A stretch of 64,000 bases of DNA, taken from positions 2,643,501 through 2,707,500 of the forward strand of contig NZ_CP152017.1 of NCBI RefSeq assembly GCF_038618305.1. The letters run 5' to 3'. Each line of letters starts with the position of its first letter. Position 1 is the stretch's first letter. A program made the position numbers and the translations under genes. This document shows positions 27,085 through 36,686 of this stretch, piece by piece. Source of the stretch: Sporosarcina sp. FSL K6-2383 (GTDB lineage Bacteria > Bacillota > Bacilli > Bacillales_A > Planococcaceae). The notes beneath the pieces are model-generated. The model made no database searches. It saw only the letters and a list, made by a program, of their open reading frames with translations, and had not been told where the DNA came from.

Positions 27085-27375
27085 TTATGCGGTGAATCCC
27101 CCAGGCATCCGAACACCTAACAAATATAACATACCCACCCCATAAACCATTGCTAATAGAAGGAAGCCGATACGGAATGATGTGTGCCGTGTCTTATGAC
27201 GAAACATTTGCATACCTAAATAAGCACCAATGCCACCGCCAAGGATCGCCAGTAACCATAAATTTCTTTCTGGCACTCTGCGCCCTCTTTTCTTCGCTTG
27301 TCGCTTATCATACCCCATTGCTGCAAAAACCCAAATGGACATAAACATAATCCAACTTATTATTATCGATTGCAC
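27085..27375 (-). CDS. ysdA: DUF1294 membrane protein YsdA
   Basis: 96 residues. Two to three membrane segments around the conserved DUF1294 core (YDKRQAKKRGRRVPE at about 22-36, then LAILGGGIGAYLGMQMFRHKT). Start is GTG at 27375, 6 bases after GGAGGG. Usually encoded near rplT in Bacillales. Function unknown. Confidence 0.85.
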   Translation of the reverse strand: MQSIIISWIMFMSIWVFAAMGYDKRQAKKRGRRVPERNLWLLAILGGGIGAYLGMQMFRHKTRHTSFRIGFLLLAMVYGVGMLYLLGVRMPGGFTA

Positions 27376-27507
27376 CCATTTCCCTCCTTCTCTCTTGCTT
27401 CATTTTACACTATTTTTTAATCAGAATGTCCCTAATTGTGTGAAACTGGGCTACCCCTGGCAAACTCGATATCCCTTATCCACCTCTTCTACTTTGCTAA
27501 TAGACAA

Positions 27508-27556
27508 AAAAGCCACCTCGATATCGGATTAACTCCGATTTTCGAGGTGGCTTTTA
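27508..27556 (-). terminator. Terminator of the infC-rpmI-rplT operon
   Basis: A long stem (AGCCACCTCG with CGAGGTGGCT plus an inner ATCGG/CCGAT), closed by a T run on the minus strand. Confidence 0.85.
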
Positions 27557-27565
27557 GTTATAGAC

Positions 27566-27925
27566 TTATTTTGCGATTGATTTTTTAGCTGCATCTGCAA
27601 GTTGTGCAAACGCTGATGCGTCAGTTACCGCAAGATCAGCTAGCATTTTGCGGTTAACGTCGATGCCAGCCACTTTTAAACCGTGCATAAGTGTACTGTA
27701 TGAAAGACCGTTAATACGTGCAGCTGCATTGATACGTGTGATCCAAAGTTTACGGAATTCACGTTTCTTTTGACGACGGTCACGGTATGCATAGTTAAAT
27801 GATTTCATGACCTGTTGGTTTGCGACTTTGTAAAGTCTATGTTTTGAACCGTAATAACCTTTTGCTAATTTCAATACTCGATTACGACGCTTGCGCGTCA
27901 CTGTTCCACCTTTTACGCGTGGCAT
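27566..27925 (-). CDS. rplT: Ribosomal protein L20
   Basis: 119 residues, basic, with the L20 signature near residues 50-70 ([17 protein letters not shown]). 23S rRNA-binding protein of the large subunit and the likely ligand of the leader RNA upstream of infC. Third gene of the operon. Confidence 0.97.
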   Translation of the reverse strand: MPRVKGGTVTRKRRNRVLKLAKGYYGSKHRLYKVANQQVMKSFNYAYRDRRQKKREFRKLWITRINAAARINGLSYSTLMHGLKVAGIDVNRKMLADLAVTDASAFAQLADAAKKSIAK

Positions 27926-27966
27926 AGTTCATTACCTCCTGCTTTTCTGTCCGATTATGGTTTGAA

Positions 27967-28167
27967 TTATTTTACGTATGTCAGCATTTCGCGGATACGT
28001 TTGTAGTCTCCTGAAGAAACGAGTGAAGCTTTACGCAGGTGGCGTTTCGCTTTTGTCGATTTATTCGCAAAAAGGTGACTTGTGTAAGCACGGCCGCGTT
28101 TCAATTTACCAGAACCGGTTTTTTTGAAACGTTTCGCTGAACCGCGGTGAGTTTTCATTTTTGGCAT
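27967..28167 (-). CDS. rpmI: Ribosomal protein L35
   Basis: 66 residues, very basic, opening [18 protein letters not shown], which is diagnostic for L35. It lies between infC and rplT with short gaps. Confidence 0.97.
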   Translation of the reverse strand: MPKMKTHRGSAKRFKKTGSGKLKRGRAYTSHLFANKSTKAKRHLRKASLVSSGDYKRIREMLTYVK

Positions 28168-28194
28168 GTTCTGTTCCTCCTAAATCTTTCGTTG

Positions 28195-28713
28195 TTACTG
28201 TTTTTCAGCAGTTGGTGCAAGTACTAAGAACATACTGCGACCTTCCATCTTCGGTCTTTGTTCAACCGTAGATACATCTTTGCACGCTTCTGCGAAACGG
28301 TCAAGGACACGCTGTCCAATTTCCTTGTGTGTAATTGCACGTCCACGGAAACGGATAGAGCATTTTACTTTGTCGCCTTTTTCAAGGAATTTGATTGCGT
28401 TACGTAGTTTCGTTTGAAAATCATGCTCGTCGATTGTCGGGCTTAGTCGAACTTCTTTGAGTAGGATAATCTTCTGATTTTTACGTACTTCGCGGTCCTT
28501 TTTCTGTTGCTCAAATTTGAACTTCCCATAGTCCATGATACGAGCTACTGGGGGTTTCGCTTGTGGAGCGACAAGGACGAGATCCAAATTCGCACGAGCG
28601 GCGATTTCTAGTGCCTCGGTACGAGTTTTGATTCCGAGCTGATCGCCGTTATGGTCGATAATTCGCAGCTCGCGGGCACGAATACCCTCATTTACGTACA
28701 TGTCTTTGCTAAT
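28195..28713 (-). CDS. infC: Translation initiation factor IF-3, AUU start
   Basis: 172 residues from an ATT at 28711-28713 ([15 protein letters not shown]), 6 bases after GGAGGTGG. A second ATT two codons earlier is less well spaced. There is no ATG at this place; an upstream in-frame ATG at 28749 would run through the ribosome site. AUU starts are the rule for infC and allow IF-3 to repress its own translation. N domain, linker and C domain ([13 protein letters not shown], about 120-132) are intact. Confidence 0.96.
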   Translation of the reverse strand: MSKDMYVNEGIRARELRIIDHNGDQLGIKTRTEALEIAARANLDLVLVAPQAKPPVARIMDYGKFKFEQQKKDREVRKNQKIILLKEVRLSPTIDEHDFQTKLRNAIKFLEKGDKVKCSIRFRGRAITHKEIGQRVLDRFAEACKDVSTVEQRPKMEGRSMFLVLAPTAEKQ

Positions 28714-28800
28714 AGTAATCCACCTCCGGATGTTATCTCGCGAATACATGGTTTGGGTATATCAACCACTTAGGTCGATCCCACAGGTCCATCCAATCAA

Positions 28801-28926
28801 AAAAGGTAGACAAATTAGATTTGTCTACCCGCGTATGTGTACGTACATCGAAATGCACGGCACGTTCACTCATGTGTTGACCTGTCAACAACGTCTAGGC
28901 GTCAAACAGGTGAGAAGCGGGTAGCC
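28801..28926 (-). promoter_or_regulatory. L20-type leader with terminator/antiterminator
   Basis: On the minus strand GGCTACCCGCTTCTCACCTG occurs early in the leader, the typical L20-binding segment of low-GC leaders. A terminator (GGTAGACAAATC and complement around 28805-28830, then TTTTTT) ends it. CTACCCGC (28917-28924) is complementary to GCGGGTAG (28826-28833) at the foot of the terminator, so the two structures exclude each other. Excess L20 is expected to favour termination before infC. Confidence 0.8.
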
Positions 28927-28972
28927 TCTTCTTATACCACAAACTGTATTCAGTTATTTACTAACCTTAATT

Positions 28973-29001
28973 ACTTTAACACAAGACGTTATACATGTCA
29001 A
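28973..29001 (-). promoter_or_regulatory. Sigma-A promoter of the infC operon
   Basis: TTGACA (28996-29001) and TAAAGT (28973-28978) on the minus strand with 17 bases between. It lies 11 bases from the edge of repeat copy B and gives a leader of about 250 bases. Confidence 0.65.
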
Positions 29002-29011
29002 CAACTATATT

Positions 29012-29136
29012 CAATTACGCCTCGGCGTAATTGCGTCCAAATTTTGAATTGCGCTTGCGCAATTAACTCCTTTCAAAATTTGTGACATCCGCCGGAGGCT
29101 TAACTTGAATCGGCAGATTTTCTGCCGATTCAAGTT
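29012..29136 (+). repeat. Interspersed structured repeat, copy B
   Basis: Compact full copy. Small palindrome at 29012-29033 (CAATTACGC-CTCG-GCGTAATTG), then the TCCAAATTTTGAATT stem with TTCAAAATTTG around GCGCTTGCGC, then GTGACATCCGCCGGAGG. The terminal stem is AACTTGAATCGGCAG (29102-29116) with 29122-29136, perfect over 15 bp. The last two bases of the stem lie inside the thrS stop codon, so the repeat begins at the very end of thrS. Confidence 0.9.
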
Positions 29137-31069
29137 ATATAGAAGTGACTTCTTCTTGCAATTTCACAATAAATTCCTCAAACGGCATGCTTTCAGATTT
29201 TTGCTCACCGTATTTACGAACATTCACTTCGCCCGTTTCTACTTCTTTATCACCTAGTACAAGCATATAAGGTACTTTTTGCATTTGCGCTTCACGGATT
29301 TTATAACCGATTTTTTCTTCACGGCTATCAATGTCTACACGGAAGCCAGCTGCAACTAATTTTTCACGTACACCATCTGCATAGTCGAAATGTGCATCTG
29401 GTGATACAGGAATCACTTCTACTTGAACAGGTGCCAACCAAGTTGGGAATGCACCTTTGTATTCTTCAATTAGGAATGCGACAAAACGTTCCATCGTTGA
29501 CACAACACCACGGTGAATAACGACCGGACGATGTTGCTTGCCGTCTTCTCCTACATATGTCAGGTCAAAACGTTCTGGTAGTAAGAAGTCTAGTTGCACA
29601 GTTGACAACGTTTCTTCCATACCAATGGCTGTTTTTACTTGAACGTCTAATTTTGGTCCGTAGAATGCTGCTTCGCCTTCCGCTTCCACATAATCCAGTC
29701 CCATTTCATCCATCGCTTCTTTTAACATTGTTTGTGCACGATTCCACATTGCATCGTCATCAAAATATTTTTCTGTATCTGCTGGATCACGATAAGACAC
29801 ACGGAATGAATAGTCTTCGATTTTGAAATCTTTATATACGTCAATGACAAGTTGCACAACACGTTTGAACTCGTCCTTAATTTGATCGGGACGGACAAAG
29901 ATATGGGCATCATTTAATGTCATCCCACGAACACGTTGCAAGCCTGATAGTGCACCTGACATTTCATAACGGTGCATCGTTCCTAGTTCTGCAATACGCA
30001 ATGGAAGGTTACGGTATGAATGAATACCATTTTTGTAAATCATCATATGGTGTGGACAGTTCATCGGACGCAACACAAGATCTTCGTTGTCCATGCTCAT
30101 CACAGGGAACATGCCGTCCTGGTAATGATCCCAGTGACCCGACGTTTTATACAATTCTACGCTTCCAAGAACTGGTGTGTAGACATGATCATACCCAAGC
30201 TTTTGCTCTTTATCGACGATATAACGTTCAATAATGCGGCGGATTGTTGCGCCTTTCGGTAACCACATTGGTAAGCCTTGACCCACTTTTTGTGAGTTCA
30301 TGAACAGATTCAATTCTTTACCGATTTTACGGTGATCACGCTCTTTTGCTTCCTCTAGCATATGAAGATGCTCTTTTAGTTCTTCTTTTTTGAAGAACGC
30401 TGTCCCATAAATACGTTGTAGCATTTTGTTATTGGAATCACCGCGCCAATACGCTCCTGCGATACTTAGCAATTTGATTTCTTTTAATTTCCCAGTGGAT
30501 GGCACGTGAACACCACGACATAGGTCGATGAAATCGCCTTGTTCGTAAAGGGATACTTGCTCTCCTGCTGGAATGGCTTCAAGCAATTCCAATTTGTATT
30601 CATCATCAATTTTCTTGAAAATTTCTGCTGCTTCTTCACGTGATACATCGTGACGGATGACTTCAACATTTTCAGCAATAATTCGTTTCATTTCTTTTTC
30701 AAGCTCTGGTAAATCTTCTGCCGTAATCGGTGTTGGTGAATCAATATCGTAATAGAATCCGCTAGAGATAACAGGTCCAATGCCCAATTTCGCATCCGGG
30801 AATTTACGCTTCACAGCCTGTGCTAATAAATGCGCTGAACTATGACGTAAAATTTCTAATGCCTCAGCTGATTGTGGTGTAATGATGCCAAAGTCACCAC
30901 CTTCAGTAAGTGGTGTTTTTAAATCGACGAGCTTGTCCCCCACTTTACCCGCCAACGCACTTTTGCGTAGTCCTGGGCTAATGGATGCTGCAACATCCTC
31001 AGTTGTTGTCCCCTGTGGAAACTCCTTCACTGCGCCATCTGGAAATTGTAATTTAATCATATCTGCCAT
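29135..31069 (-). CDS. thrS: Threonyl-tRNA synthetase
   Basis: 644 residues, class II. TGS and editing domains in the N-terminal half (editing HxxxH in [12 protein letters not shown], about 76-87). Catalytic core motifs: [13 protein letters not shown] and [16 protein letters not shown], with [10 protein letters not shown]-terminal anticodon domain follows ([12 protein letters not shown]). Expression is under a T-box upstream. Repeat copy B abuts the stop codon, and no ordinary T-tailed terminator is visible there. Confidence 0.97.
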   Translation of the reverse strand: MADMIKLQFPDGAVKEFPQGTTTEDVAASISPGLRKSALAGKVGDKLVDLKTPLTEGGDFGIITPQSAEALEILRHSSAHLLAQAVKRKFPDAKLGIGPVISSGFYYDIDSPTPITAEDLPELEKEMKRIIAENVEVIRHDVSREEAAEIFKKIDDEYKLELLEAIPAGEQVSLYEQGDFIDLCRGVHVPSTGKLKEIKLLSIAGAYWRGDSNNKMLQRIYGTAFFKKEELKEHLHMLEEAKERDHRKIGKELNLFMNSQKVGQGLPMWLPKGATIRRIIERYIVDKEQKLGYDHVYTPVLGSVELYKTSGHWDHYQDGMFPVMSMDNEDLVLRPMNCPHHMMIYKNGIHSYRNLPLRIAELGTMHRYEMSGALSGLQRVRGMTLNDAHIFVRPDQIKDEFKRVVQLVIDVYKDFKIEDYSFRVSYRDPADTEKYFDDDAMWNRAQTMLKEAMDEMGLDYVEAEGEAAFYGPKLDVQVKTAIGMEETLSTVQLDFLLPERFDLTYVGEDGKQHRPVVIHRGVVSTMERFVAFLIEEYKGAFPTWLAPVQVEVIPVSPDAHFDYADGVREKLVAAGFRVDIDSREEKIGYKIREAQMQKVPYMLVLGDKEVETGEVNVRKYGEQKSESMPFEEFIVKLQEEVTSI

Positions 31070-31101
31070 TTGTAAACACTCCTTTTTTATTTTTGGGAAT
31101 C

Positions 31102-31362
31102 AAAAAAAGCCCCATCCCTGGAAAGGGACGAAGCTTTAGCTCGCGGTTCCACCCTTGTTTCTTCAGTCCAACACAAATAAATGTTTGGAAAGATGAAGCT
31201 TGACATCGGCTAACGGGCCGGGACCGTCAATGATTACTAAAATATTCACCATCGCTGCTCCAAGGTGGTAAATCGTTCGTCTATCCGTCGGGGCTTCCAG
31301 CCAATGACCCCGTTCTCTGTAGGTCGACAAAACAATTGTTGTCCTCTTCGTTGCATTTCAGA
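31102..31362 (-). promoter_or_regulatory. T-box riboswitch of thrS
   Basis: The T-box core GGGTGGAACCGCGA is at 31141-31154 (minus strand). It is followed by a terminator stem (about 31108-31135) with seven T just before thrS. Upstream are stem I features: AGAGAACGGGGTC and the GGCTGGAAGCCCC hairpin. A likely specifier is the Thr codon ACC in TTTACCACCTTGG near 31265-31273; this choice is inference. Uncharged tRNA-Thr would stabilise the antiterminator and turn thrS on. Confidence 0.92.
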
Positions 31363-31416
31363 TTAATTAATATAATTGAGTATACGCCGGTTGCAAAGTA
31401 AATGCAAGCCTGTTTT

Positions 31417-32190
31417 TCAAAGCACTACTTGATCCTCTAGGTTTCTCCATAAATGATGCGCTTCCCTAGCAATATGCTCCAGCAAATCTGGCGGAGCTGT
31501 TGTGATGGCAGCACAGGATTTGATGAGTGCGCTTAATTCTAGTTTAAATGCTTCTAGGGCTTTGGCTTCTTTAATAACCATTTGGTTAAAGGTGTTTAAT
31601 ACCGGGGATACTTCGTTACGTGGCTGACGTAGTATTGTTTTAAGTGCATTTGCTTGGAGGAATAAGTTCTCAAATTTTCTCGTCATTGCCCTAACTTGGT
31701 CATGTAGTTCATAGTTCGAGGCATCAACATAATGGCTGATGAAAATGAGATGATCGACCATTTGCCGCAGCCAAAAGTTATTTTCATGGATCGTTGCATT
31801 TGCTGGAGAGACATAAGCACCTGTTTCAATTAATTTAAAAACCTTTTGCGCTTCTTCTGCTTCACGTATCATATGGTCGAGTAGAGATGTGGGTGTCGAA
31901 ATAATGACTTCGCAGTGTAACGCCTTATCCATCGTATGGACAAGTAAGTCATGAAATTCATGTGTGGAGCTTTTGGCTTCATCCAATAAAGTCCCGATAT
32001 CACCCGTTTTTGATTCTGCTTTTTTAAAAATTATCCCCATTCGTTGCGTCATAAGCTGATTAGCACGGGCTAGCTCTAACTCATGATGACTAATTTCCCG
32101 ATCAAAAAATTCCCCATGCTCAAAATTATTGCGCACCCAAAAGTCAATAATGCCAAAGGTATCCCTTTCATAATTATCCGTGTAAGGCAT
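31417..32190 (-). CDS. DUF2935 domain protein
   Basis: 257 residues, all-helical, two similar halves as in DUF2935. Marks: FWVRNNFEHGEFFDRE (about 17-32), LLDHMIREAEEAQKV in the middle, ENNFWLRQMVDHLIFISHY, and HHLWRNLEDQ at the C terminus. The repeated E-x-x-H pattern suggests a ferritin- or hemerythrin-like metal site; activity unknown. Common in Bacillales. ATG at 32190 after GGTGGG. Confidence 0.8.
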   Translation of the reverse strand: MPYTDNYERDTFGIIDFWVRNNFEHGEFFDREISHHELELARANQLMTQRMGIIFKKAESKTGDIGTLLDEAKSSTHEFHDLLVHTMDKALHCEVIISTPTSLLDHMIREAEEAQKVFKLIETGAYVSPANATIHENNFWLRQMVDHLIFISHYVDASNYELHDQVRAMTRKFENLFLQANALKTILRQPRNEVSPVLNTFNQMVIKEAKALEAFKLELSALIKSCAAITTAPPDLLEHIAREAHHLWRNLEDQVVL

Positions 32191-32347
32191 AACCCACCTC
32201 TTCCATATTAGTAGTAGCCTCGTATGCTATGCGAGGCTGTTTTGGAATATGTAAACGGTGTAAAATTAGGTCATTTCTACACATGAAATTTTTCAACGAA
32301 TAAAAATTACTTTAATGCACATGATATATTCATGGAGGTGATTAATC

Positions 32348-32542
32348 TTGCCCAAAAACAACAATACGGACAATAAGCGCATTGAAAACAAAGACCCTAA
32401 ACAAAATCAAGACGCAAGCAAAAATGACATGCGTGGAGAATTTGGCGATACATTTGACATCGATCGGTTGAATAATCAAAAAAACAACAATAAAAGACGG
32501 AATAACAACAATGATTTAGATCCTGGAAAAAGAAACTTTTAA
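32348..32542 (+). CDS. Small Asn/Lys-rich hydrophilic protein
   Basis: 64 residues, extremely polar, rich in Asn, Lys and Asp, with a central RGEFGDTFDIDRLNNQ and no hydrophobic core. The start is TTG at 32348, 7 bases after a perfect GGAGGTG, which argues that it is translated. It resembles in composition the small disordered proteins of spores, but I cannot assign it to a named SASP family. Confidence 0.55.
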   Translation: MPKNNNTDNKRIENKDPKQNQDASKNDMRGEFGDTFDIDRLNNQKNNNKRRNNNNDLDPGKRNF

Positions 32543-32568
32543 CATCGGTCCATTGCTATAATAATCAC

Positions 32569-32612
32569 AAATGCGTATGACTAAGAATCGCTTCTTAATC
32601 ATACGCATTTAT
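32569..32612. terminator. Bidirectional hairpin between the small gene and dnaI
   Basis: An 18-bp stem with a single mismatch (AATGCGTATGACTAAGAA from 32570 with 32592-32609), T-rich downstream. It serves both convergent genes. Confidence 0.75.
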
Positions 32613-32613
32613 T

Positions 32614-33558
32614 TTACTTCCCGCGCCTATTTTCACCATCAAGTCGCAATGGACTGCTGACCATACGAATTCTTTCCATGATACGCGCAGCTTTAACTGC
32701 TTCTTTTTCACCGCGCTGGCTATACGTCAAATGATGTTCTAATTCTTCATAACTAAAATTCGATGTGAAAAATGTCGGTAATTTTTCAGCCATTCTAAAT
32801 TGTAAAATAGTCCCAATCACTTCATCACGTGTCCAAGCAGACATTGCCTCCGCACCGATATCATCAAGCATAAGCACCTGTGCTTTTTTCACAAACTCAA
32901 TTTTTTCATTGAGCGACTGATCCTGTATCGACTGTTTCATCTCACGCACAAACTCCGGCACATAGACAGCAACTGTACGAATTCGACGATTTGCCAATTC
33001 ATTAGCTAAGGCGCCTAAAATAAAGGACTTCCCAATACCAAACGGACCGTAAATATACATCCCTTTTTCAGGAAGCTTCCCCGTTTCGTCAAAAGCATTC
33101 AAAAAGTCTTTCGCTACACGCACAATTCTAACTCGACTATCATCGAAAAACATATCAATATTTTGCAGTCTCGCCTCCATGACATCCTTTGGCATATAAT
33201 AACTGTCAATCATCTTAGACACATTTCTACTTTCTTCGTCTATGAGCTTATTCCTACATTTCATATACTCCACATCAATTAGACCACGCGTCAGTACCAA
33301 TTTCGGTTCGAACCCTTTCAACACATTAATACAGCCTCCAAGGTCCGCACATTTACCACAATCATGCGAAGCTGATGCATAATCGTATAATTTCGGCAGG
33401 CTCCGGTCGACAACATCTTTGTTAATGTCATCTGCATGATCCGTCAAAAACTGCTGGACACCCGGACTTTCCATCACTTCATTACGCAACTCTTCATAGC
33501 GCGCTGCAAAAGCTGGTGCTTTTACGACACGTTTCATTGTATCTCCAATTCGTTCCAT
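32614..33558 (-). CDS. dnaI: Primosomal protein DnaI (helicase loader)
   Basis: 314 residues. N-terminal domain with zinc ligands (CGKCADLGGC, about 66-75) and a C-terminal AAA+ domain: Walker A YGPFGIGKSFILG (about 168-180), Walker B VLMLDDIGAEAM. Loads the replicative helicase in initiation and restart. Starts one base after the dnaB stop. Confidence 0.95.
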   Translation of the reverse strand: MERIGDTMKRVVKAPAFAARYEELRNEVMESPGVQQFLTDHADDINKDVVDRSLPKLYDYASASHDCGKCADLGGCINVLKGFEPKLVLTRGLIDVEYMKCRNKLIDEESRNVSKMIDSYYMPKDVMEARLQNIDMFFDDSRVRIVRVAKDFLNAFDETGKLPEKGMYIYGPFGIGKSFILGALANELANRRIRTVAVYVPEFVREMKQSIQDQSLNEKIEFVKKAQVLMLDDIGAEAMSAWTRDEVIGTILQFRMAEKLPTFFTSNFSYEELEHHLTYSQRGEKEAVKAARIMERIRMVSSPLRLDGENRRGK

Positions 33559-33559
33559 T

Positions 33560-34918
33560 TCACTCCACCCCGTTTCCTGTTACACCTAATTCCTTCAATA
33601 ATCGCCTACGCTCTTCGTCGACAGCTACCGATTTCTTCGGCTCTTTCTTGTCCTGCGGTTGTTCTTTTTTGTAAAACCAATCAGGCACTTTTTCTTCGCG
33701 CGTTGGTTTTCTTTGCACTGCTGGCTTTTGACCTTCATTTTTCCACTTCGTATACTTATCATGTTCTTGGCGCGCCAACTCCATTGCCGCTTCTGCTGTC
33801 TCTAGTTCTTTATTCGCCCAATGGGAGGCAATTCGCTCCACATACTTGTTTGTCAATTTCCCATCATTGCGGAGATAAACATATTGTAATAGCGTATTGA
33901 CGACGCCATAAGACAACTCATATGTATTGACTAGCCTTTCAGCCAACTCCACATCCACAGATAACGGCTCCTTGCCGCCCCTTAATTCACGTAGGATTTC
34001 AATCGGAGAAGTGTTTTCAAGATAATAGGCGTTTGCATCGCCCCGTGATTTTAGTTCAGCTGATTGTTTAGGTGGCTCCTGTACAAAGACTTTTTGCAAT
34101 TGGGGCGGCTGTTTTGTTACATTCATCTTATAAAATTCGGAAGCAGCTTTACGCAATCGCTCTTCCGGCAATTTAAGGTCCTCATCAAGCGCCATTATCA
34201 CCACTTTTTGCATATCTAGTGGATTCAATGTATATAAAAAGGCCAATTTTGCAATCATTGCCTTTGAAACAGTAGATAATGCAGCTTGCGGAACCATTTG
34301 CTCAGACAAACCAGATTGCAAAAGATCAAAATCAAAATCTGTCTGCACAAACGGAACGCCTAACGACTCAGTACGGCCTTTAAAATCAGCAACTTCATCT
34401 ATAATCGTTCCTTTTTGGATAGGAGTGTATACATCCAAAAATGTTCTAGATACATCCTCAAAGTCATTATCCCGCTTAAGGTCTAATGAAAATCGAGCAC
34501 GTAAGCCCCGATACGACTGCTCACCTATTTTACTAAATAGAAACGTCGATAGTAAGGGATCTGCAAAAAAAGCCTTGGCATCAAGTGGCGGCAATAGCTC
34601 GTACAAAAACTCTCTAGCATCACCACTTTTCTTTCTGGATGTTCGCAATAGCCCGATAGCTTCGAGCGAGATACGCGCTTCAAAAACAGGTCCAAGTGGC
34701 ATCGTCAAAATATTCATCAAGTGATAGTGGTTATAGACCAAATTCTCTTGCTGCTCTGCATCTGCCCATAGTGTCATAAATAGGCTCATAGCATCCCGAC
34801 CAATAAGCGGCTGATAAAATAACGTAACTAATTGGCGGTCATAATCTGTAAATGGGTGTGCCAACATGATTGTATAAGCATCAATTGGCTGAAGCTCCTT
34901 GTAGAGGTATGCCATCAC
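33560..34918 (-). CDS. dnaB: Replication initiation and membrane attachment protein DnaB
   Basis: 452 residues, Bacillales DnaB (not the helicase). N-terminal winged-helix part and the DnaB_2 type C-terminal region (ELSYGVVNTLLQYVYLRNDGKL at about 346-367, shown in part). It works with DnaD and DnaI at oriC and at the membrane. A long charged tail rich in Lys/Glu closes the protein. Operon dnaB-dnaI with nrdR just upstream. Confidence 0.92.
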   Translation of the reverse strand: MMAYLYKELQPIDAYTIMLAHPFTDYDRQLVTLFYQPLIGRDAMSLFMTLWADAEQQENLVYNHYHLMNILTMPLGPVFEARISLEAIGLLRTSRKKSGDAREFLYELLPPLDAKAFFADPLLSTFLFSKIGEQSYRGLRARFSLDLKRDNDFEDVSRTFLDVYTPIQKGTIIDEVADFKGRTESLGVPFVQTDFDFDLLQSGLSEQMVPQAALSTVSKAMIAKLAFLYTLNPLDMQKVVIMALDEDLKLPEERLRKAASEFYKMNVTKQPPQLQKVFVQEPPKQSAELKSRGDANAYYLENTSPIEILRELRGGKEPLSVDVELAERLVNTYELSYGVVNTLLQYVYLRNDGKLTNKYVERIASHWANKELETAEAAMELARQEHDKYTKWKNEGQKPAVQRKPTREEKVPDWFYKKEQPQDKKEPKKSVAVDEERRRLLKELGVTGNGVE

Positions 34919-34963
34919 GGCTCCTCCTCCCTCTCTAGGTGACTAATAAATTGAAGTAAACTA

Positions 34964-35425
34964 TTATTTTTGCGAACGCTGCTGTAATCGTTGAAGCTCT
35001 TCAATAAAAACTGTCACGTCTTGATAATCACGATAAACCGATGCGAATCGAACATAAGCCACTTCATCGACATCTGCTAATAATTTCATCACCATTTCTC
35101 CAACCTCATCAGAATTGATTTCCGCGACTCCGGCACTTCTCAATTCTTTTTCGATGGAATAAACGATGGCTTTCAAATCCTCTAGAGCTACAGGACGTTT
35201 CTCACACGCGCGAATAAGGCCCCGCAATACTTTTTCTCCACTATACTCTTCCCGTGAACCATCCTTCTTCACAACAACGAGTGGTGTTTCCTCCACTTTT
35301 TCAAAAGTCGTAAATCGGAACGAACACTGTTCACATTCTCTACGACGTCGAATCGATCGATTCTCCTCGGCCGGTCTAGAATCGATGACCCGAGTGCCAT
35401 TGTATTGGCAAGCTGGACATTTCAT
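34964..35425 (-). CDS. nrdR: Transcriptional repressor NrdR
   Basis: 153 residues. N-terminal zinc ribbon [17 protein letters not shown] with the second pair RRRECEQC, followed by the ATP-cone domain ([17 protein letters not shown], about 51-67). Represses ribonucleotide reductase genes according to ATP/dATP. Start at 35425, 9 bases after GGAGG; the longer upstream frame has no basis. Confidence 0.95.
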   Translation of the reverse strand: MKCPACQYNGTRVIDSRPAEENRSIRRRRECEQCSFRFTTFEKVEETPLVVVKKDGSREEYSGEKVLRGLIRACEKRPVALEDLKAIVYSIEKELRSAGVAEINSDEVGEMVMKLLADVDEVAYVRFASVYRDYQDVTVFIEELQRLQQRSQK

Positions 35426-35463
35426 AATGTGTATCCTCCGATTTTTCATAGATATATTTAATA

Positions 35464-35490
35464 AATTACGCCTCAGCATAATTGAGTCCA
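35464..35490 (+). repeat. Fragment of the interspersed repeat
   Basis: AATTACGCCTCAGCATAATT followed by GAGTCCA matches the first palindrome of the repeat with two or three changes. The rest of the element is missing. It lies just upstream of nrdR and looks like a decayed copy. Confidence 0.55.
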
Positions 35491-35603
35491 TATTTATATG
35501 CCATTTTAACATTCATCCCGCTACTCATAAAATGAGGGGGATTTTTGATGAATCAAGTTAATTATAACAGAACATTAGCAAGAACATCAGAAAACCGTGC
35601 AAA

Positions 35604-35637
35604 GGAAAAAAATCCTCCATCAGTTTGATGGAGGACT
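35604..35637 (-). terminator. Terminator of gapB
   Basis: A perfect 10-bp stem TCCTCCATCA (35613-35622) with 35626-35635, followed on the minus strand by seven T. Confidence 0.85.
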
Positions 35638-35642
35638 CATGA

Positions 35643-36665
35643 TTAGGCTGCTATAGCAGTTTGTAAGGCCTTGGCTACCTTTTTTGTTAAGTCAACAACG
35701 CGGGCGGAGTAGCCCCACTCATTATCATACCAAGCAAGCACTTTTATTTTTCGGTCACCCATGACAATCGTTGACAACCCGTCAATAATCGCAGAGTCCG
35801 TCGTCGTGTTAAAATCAATGGAAACTAGCGGTTCAGTCGTAAAACGCAGTATACCAGTCATTGTTCCAACGGATGCTTGTCTGAATGCTTCGTTTACCAT
35901 TTCAACTGTTACATCTGTTTTCACATCTACAACAAGATCGACAAGTGATACGTTTGGCGTCGGCACACGTAATGCCAAGCCATGAATCTTCCCTTCCAAT
36001 TCAGGAAGTACAAGTGATAGCGCTTTCGCCGCCCCTGTTGAAGTTGGAATAATGGACTGTGCACAAGCACGTGCACGCCGAAGGTCCTTATGCGGATTAT
36101 CTAAGTTTTTTTGGTCATTCGTATAGGCATGAACAGTTGTCATCAACCCATTTTCAATACCAAATGTATCATTCAATACTTTTGCTACTGGTGCCAAACA
36201 ATTCGTTGTACAGCTAGCATTTGAAATAATATCATGTTTTTCAATATCAAGCTTATCATCGTTGACGCCCAAAACGATTGTTATATCTTCATCGGTACCT
36301 GGTGCAGAGATGATAACTTTTTTTGCACCCGCCTTTAGATGAAGTGCGGCTTTGTCGCGTGAATTAAATTTACCTGTCGCTTCAATCACAATGTCTACAC
36401 CAAGCTCTTTCCAAGGTAGATTGAGCGGATCGCGATCTGAAACGATCATAACACGTTTTCCATTGACAACAAGTGCATGTTCTTCCACAATCACTTCACC
36501 ATCAAATGGTCCGTGATTGGTATCGTACTTGAGTAGATGGGCAAGAGTTTCTGGTGCGTACATCGCGTTCACCGCTACGATCGTTACTTCTTTCTCGGTG
36601 ATCATTTGGCGGAAAACCATCCGTCCAATCCGTCCAAACCCGTTAATCGCTATAGAAGTAGTCAT
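35643..36665 (-). CDS. gapB: Glyceraldehyde-3-phosphate dehydrogenase, gluconeogenic GapB type
   Basis: 340 residues. NAD(P)-binding GFGRIGRMVFR (about 9-19), catalytic Cys in SNASCTTNCLAPV (about 149-161), His in the usual downstream position, and DNEWGYS near the C terminus. Position next to coaE and nrdR, and CcpN-like boxes at the promoter, favour GapB over the glycolytic GapA. GapB uses NADP in B. subtilis; cofactor here is inferred. In B. subtilis speD follows; it is absent here. Confidence 0.9.
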   Translation of the reverse strand: MTTSIAINGFGRIGRMVFRQMITEKEVTIVAVNAMYAPETLAHLLKYDTNHGPFDGEVIVEEHALVVNGKRVMIVSDRDPLNLPWKELGVDIVIEATGKFNSRDKAALHLKAGAKKVIISAPGTDEDITIVLGVNDDKLDIEKHDIISNASCTTNCLAPVAKVLNDTFGIENGLMTTVHAYTNDQKNLDNPHKDLRRARACAQSIIPTSTGAAKALSLVLPELEGKIHGLALRVPTPNVSLVDLVVDVKTDVTVEMVNEAFRQASVGTMTGILRFTTEPLVSIDFNTTTDSAIIDGLSTIVMGDRKIKVLAWYDNEWGYSARVVDLTKKVAKALQTAIAA

Positions 36666-36686
36666 AAAAACCAGTCCTCCTGCATG

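Noticed and set aside
28837..29085. Open frames within repeat copies (for example MSQILKGVN...)
   Set aside because: An ATG in GGATGTCACAG is present in all copies, but the frames end at different points and the protein is not conserved. The repeat is better explained by structure.
29012..29136. Repeat copies as rho-independent terminators
   Set aside because: The terminal stems lack a following T run, and three of the four copies lie next to a separate ordinary terminator.
32348..32542. Assignment of the Asn/Lys-rich protein as a specific SASP
   Set aside because: It lacks the motifs of alpha/beta or gamma SASPs that I can recognise; composition alone is not enough.
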